Both the position numbers and the translations under genes were made by a program. Positions 61,474 through 64,000 of a DNA stretch of 64,000 nucleotides are shown in pieces. The DNA is from Streptacidiphilus sp. P02-A3a. GTDB lineage: Bacteria > Actinomycetota > Actinomycetes > Streptomycetales > Streptomycetaceae. Position 1 is the first letter of the stretch. The number at the start of each line of letters is the position of its first letter. Under the pieces are notes generated by a model, which worked only from the letters and a program-made list of their open reading frames with translations, was not told the origin of the DNA and searched no databases. The stretch is taken from positions 2,117,922-2,181,921 of the forward strand of contig NZ_CP048289.1 in the NCBI RefSeq assembly GCF_014084105.1, given 5' to 3'.

Positions 61474-61719
61474 GCGCAGCAGGTCAACGGGTAGGAAACC
61501 CTTGCGGTTCCTGGCCTCCGGGGGTGTGGCGATTCAGGGCGGGGTTCACTCCCCGGAGGGTGGTCTATACCTCTTTCCCGCTTCGGTCGGGCCTACACCC
61601 GTCGCTCGGGTCCCGGTGTCCCCGGCGGCCCCGCCGGGTCGCCGCCGACCACGCCGAGGGCGGTGGCGGGGGACACCCCGGGGGCGGATCGGGGCGGCCC
61701 GGAGAGCTAGTGTGAGTCC

Positions 61720-62190
61720 GTGGACGACAGCAGAAAAATCATCGGGTCGTGGATCGAGGGTCCCGGGACCGGTACTGAGCAGTACGGCGGCGAGTTCGGC
61801 TACCGGGGCCGCCGACTGGGCCTGCCCGAGGAGGGGCCGGGGGCGATCGCCTCGACCGGCCGTCGGCTGGCGGCGGTCCTCATCGACTGGTGGCTGTGCG
61901 CGCTGATCGCGTACGAGCTGATCGCGCGCCACGACTCGGCGCTGGCCAGCTACTGGGCCATGTTCATCTTCTTCGTGCTGAGCGTGTGCACCCTCGGCAC
62001 GGTCGGCCGGACCCCGGGCAAGCGCCTGGTGGGCCTGCGGGTGGTCCGGCTGGACGGCGGTCGCCCGAGCGTGGCCCAGGTCGCCCTGCGCAGCCTGCTG
62101 CTGCTGCTCGCGATCCCGGCGCTGGTCTGGGACCGGGACGGACGCGGACTGCACGACAAGGCCGTGGCCACGGTCGAGATCCGCACCTGA
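61720..62190 (+). CDS. RDD-family membrane protein
   Basis: 156 residues from GTG 61720. After a hydrophilic start (YRGRRLGLPEEGPGAIASTGRRLAAVLIDWWLCALIAYELIA) there are three hydrophobic helices. The RDD signature is RRLAAVLIDWWL with conserved Arg and Asp, then TLGTVGRTPGKRLVGLRVVRLDGGRPSVAQVALRSLLLLL and WDRDGRGLHDKAV. The function of RDD proteins is poorly known (some may be ion antiporters). It is the usual Streptomyces neighbour of glnA and the DUF4191 gene. Confidence 0.9.
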   Translation: MDDSRKIIGSWIEGPGTGTEQYGGEFGYRGRRLGLPEEGPGAIASTGRRLAAVLIDWWLCALIAYELIARHDSALASYWAMFIFFVLSVCTLGTVGRTPGKRLVGLRVVRLDGGRPSVAQVALRSLLLLLAIPALVWDRDGRGLHDKAVATVEIRT

Positions 62191-62229
62191 GCCGCAGGGA
62201 CCTGAGCCGCAGGGACCTGAGCCGCAGGC
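62185..62229. repeat. 15-bp tandem repeat, three units, over the RDD stop codon
   Basis: ACCTGAGCCGCAGGG is repeated three times (62185-62199, 62200-62214, 62215-62229, the last with one change). The stop codon TGA of the RDD gene is inside the first unit and recurs in the others. Confidence 0.85.
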
Positions 62230-62325
62230 GCGGGTGGGGCGGATGTTGGGCGGCCCCGGTCGCGGGCCTCGGGGGAGGCGGCGCGGCCGGGGCCGTTGAG
62301 TCGATGGGGGAGGACGACCCCGAGG

Positions 62326-63009
62326 TCAGCGCCCCTTGGGCATCCGCGCGCCCTTGGGCAGCGGCCCCTTCGGGATCGGCGCGTTGCTCATCATGTCGCC
62401 CATGGCCCGCAGCCGGTCGTTGATCTGGGTGACCTGGGCGGCCGGGATGGTCCGGGGCATCTTGGTGAGGTGCATGTGCAGCTTCTTCAGCGGCACCTGG
62501 CCCTCGCCGTCCCCGACGATGATGTCGATGACCGGGACGTTGCCGATCATCCGGTTCATCTTGCGCTTCTCCTCGGCCAGCATCGGGCGCAGCCGGTTCA
62601 CGTTGCCCTCGGCGACCAGCACGATGCCGGGACGGCCGACGGCGCGGTGGATCGCGTCCTGCTGGCGGGTCGCCGCGACCACGGGGGTGATCACCCAGCC
62701 GCGCTTGATGTTGTTGAGGACGGCGGCGGCGGCCCCGGGCTGCCCCTCCATCTGGCCGAAAGCGGCCCGCTCGGCCCTGCGGCCGAAAATGATGACCGCC
62801 CCCAGCACGCCGAGCACGAAGCCCAGGATGCCCAGGTAGATCGGATGCCCGAGCACGAAGCCGATCACGAGGAGCACCGCGAAGGTGCCGATCCCGATAC
62901 CGGCGGTGATGAGACCGATCTTCGGGTCGACCCGCTTGGTCATGGTGTACGCCAGACGGATCTGCTTGAGCCGTCCGGGGTTTTCGTCGGTGGTTGCCTG
63001 CCTCGCCAT
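62326..63009 (-). CDS. DUF4191 membrane protein
   Basis: 227 residues from ATG 63009. NPGRLKQIRLAYTMTKRVDPKIGLITAGIGIGTFAVLLVIGFVLGHPIYLGILGFVLGVLGAVIIFGRRAERAAFGQMEGQPGAAAAVL shows the family's start, with two transmembrane helices and the RRAERAAFGQMEGQPGAA motif. The soluble part has GIVLVAEGN and ends in PKGPLPKGARMPKGR, a basic tail typical of this family. It is conserved in actinobacteria next to lipA; function unknown. Confidence 0.92.
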   Translation of the reverse strand: MARQATTDENPGRLKQIRLAYTMTKRVDPKIGLITAGIGIGTFAVLLVIGFVLGHPIYLGILGFVLGVLGAVIIFGRRAERAAFGQMEGQPGAAAAVLNNIKRGWVITPVVAATRQQDAIHRAVGRPGIVLVAEGNVNRLRPMLAEEKRKMNRMIGNVPVIDIIVGDGEGQVPLKKLHMHLTKMPRTIPAAQVTQINDRLRAMGDMMSNAPIPKGPLPKGARMPKGR

Positions 63010-63090
63010 GAACCTCATGGTACGTGGCCGCCACCCCGCTTGCTCAAGCCCGGGTACCCGCATCTGTCTCGGGTCGGTCTCGTCTTGATC

Positions 63091-63282
63091 TCAGGGGGCG
63101 GTGCGGACCAGGATCCGTTCGCTCTCCTGCCGGTCCAGCGCGTGCCGGCGGTTCTCGCAGACAGCGTCCCAGGCGTTCCGGCGCGCCGTCCGCTGGCCGC
63201 CGCTGAGCAGCACCGACTCGGCCCGGCGCAGGGCGCCGGTGAGCAGCGAACGGTTGATGATGTCCGAGAACTGCGGCTGCAT
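63091..63282 (-). CDS. small conserved actinomycete protein
   Basis: 63 residues from ATG 63282, preceded by GGGGAG. MQPQFSDIINRSLLTGALRRAESVLLSGGQRTARRNAWDAVCENRRHALDRQE is helical and charged. Small proteins of this type sit between lipA and the DUF4191 gene in many Streptomyces; their role is unknown. Confidence 0.72.
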   Translation of the reverse strand: MQPQFSDIINRSLLTGALRRAESVLLSGGQRTARRNAWDAVCENRRHALDRQESERILVRTAP

Positions 63283-63464
63283 GGTGAACCACTCCCCTTG
63301 TGGTCGTGCTGCGGGCGGTGGCGCCGCGCTCCCCGGAGGGGACACCTCCCGCGCGGCCGCCACTCCATCGTCACCACATTGTGTTACCGCGTAGTGACCC
63401 ATGGGTCAAACGCAGATGAAACATCCGTCCGTGTCGTCGAGCACACTTTCGCCACCGGGTGGCG

Positions 63465-64000
63465 TCACACCGCCGCGCCGCGCCGTTCCAGCGCCTGCCG
63501 GTAGAGCCGTCCGGCCCGGTACGACGAACGGACGAGCGGACCGGACATGACGCCCGCGAAGCCGATCTCCTCGGCCTCCTGCTGTAGCTCGACGAACTCC
63601 TGCGGCTTCACCCAGCGCTCCACCGGGTGGTGCCGGGGGGAGGGACGCAGGTACTGGGTGATGGTGATCAGCTCGCACCCGGCCTGGTGCAGGTCCCGCA
63701 GCGCCTCGCTGACCTCCTCCCGGGTCTCGCCCATGCCCAGGATCAGGTTGGACTTGGTGACCAGGCCCACCGCCCGGGCCTCGGTGACCACCGACAGCGA
63801 GCGCTCGTACCGGAAGCCGGGACGGATCCGCTTGAAGATCCGGGGCACCGTCTCCACGTTGTGCGCCAGCACCTGCGGGCGGGACGAGAAGACCTCGGCC
63901 AGCTGCTCGGGCACCGCGTTGAAGTCCGGGATCAGCAGCTCCACGCCGGTCCGGCCGCTCTCCCGGTCGGCGGTCACCGCGTGGATCTGGCGGACCGTCT
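63465..64000 (-). CDS. lipA: lipoyl synthase, C-terminal part
   Basis: The frame is open past the window edge, so the N-terminal half with the radical-SAM CX3CX2C and the auxiliary cluster cysteines is not visible. The part present (about 178 residues) has [103 protein letters not shown] and [16 protein letters not shown], all LipA hallmarks including the RSSYRA motif, whose Ser ligates the auxiliary cluster. The enzyme inserts sulfur into octanoyl groups on lipoyl domains. Confidence 0.96.
   Translation of the reverse strand, partial: TVRQIHAVTADRESGRTGVELLIPDFNAVPEQLAEVFSSRPQVLAHNVETVPRIFKRIRPGFRYERSLSVVTEARAVGLVTKSNLILGMGETREEVSEALRDLHQAGCELITITQYLRPSPRHHPVERWVKPQEFVELQQEAEEIGFAGVMSGPLVRSSYRAGRLYRQALERRGAAV

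Overview
This is a very GC-rich actinomycete chromosome segment, most likely Streptomyces, Kitasatospora or Streptacidiphilus. The evidence is strong G/C bias at third codon positions, GTG/TTG starts, GTGA/ATGA overlaps, several MmyB-like regulators, two SARP/AfsR-like regulators, DUF397/DUF5753 genes, and a right end (glnA, RDD protein, DUF4191 protein, lipA) that is typical Streptomyces core order. No tRNA, rRNA, CRISPR array or intact insertion sequence was seen.

Left part (1-8.9 kb): the 3' end of a secreted-type protein, a xanthine-dehydrogenase-family molybdoenzyme (an FAD subunit plus a fused 2Fe-2S/molybdopterin subunit), a PucR-type regulator, a two-domain Mop/TOBE molybdate-binding protein, and a divergent MmyB regulator/MFS exporter pair.

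Lasso island (9.0-14.1 kb): DUF397 and an amber-interrupted DUF5753 regulator lie beside a compact four-gene operon. It holds a 47-residue precursor, an asparagine-synthetase-like cyclase, a transglutaminase-like leader peptidase and a GNAT acetyltransferase. The predicted core GSNQNSTESKQTPYD has Gly1, Glu8 and a single Lys10, so with the acetyltransferase it looks like an albusnodin-type acetylated lasso peptide. Just downstream is a truncated copy of the MmyB/MFS region from 7.2-7.4 kb.

14-25 kb is ordinary accessory metabolism and regulation: M24 peptidase-like, YCII plus ECF42-type sigma, SARP regulator, MmyB/SDR pair, SRPBCC, SpoIIE-type phosphatase, HAD phosphatase and a luciferase-like oxidoreductase.

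Conflict island (25.2-49.3 kb): a long minus-strand gene train. Its upstream half is a pPIWI-RE module: a Cas4/RecB-like nuclease, the module restriction endonuclease, a DinG-type helicase carrying an apparent frameshift, and the pPIWI-RE Argonaute-like protein. Downstream are a 1969-residue DEDD exonuclease/DinG/RecQ triple fusion, two uncharacterised proteins and a 1978-residue P-loop NTPase. A serine/threonine kinase diverges from the operon head. The expected role is defence against plasmids or phages through nucleic-acid sensing, unwinding and cleavage; grouping all eight or nine genes into one system is inference.

49.3-57.2 kb: a second SARP-NB-ARC regulator, a small basic protein, a possible sigma-like protein with an excisionase-type HTH, an SDR/MmyB pair and a SnoaL/MerR pair with clear inverted-repeat operators. 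57.2-59.5 kb is a decaying patch (antitoxin-like gene, broken PIN toxin, truncated Mrr-like endonuclease) followed by an intact Uma2-family gene. 59.9-64 kb is core: glnA with a textbook GlnR operator and terminator, RDD protein, DUF4191 protein, a small conserved protein and the 3' half of lipA.
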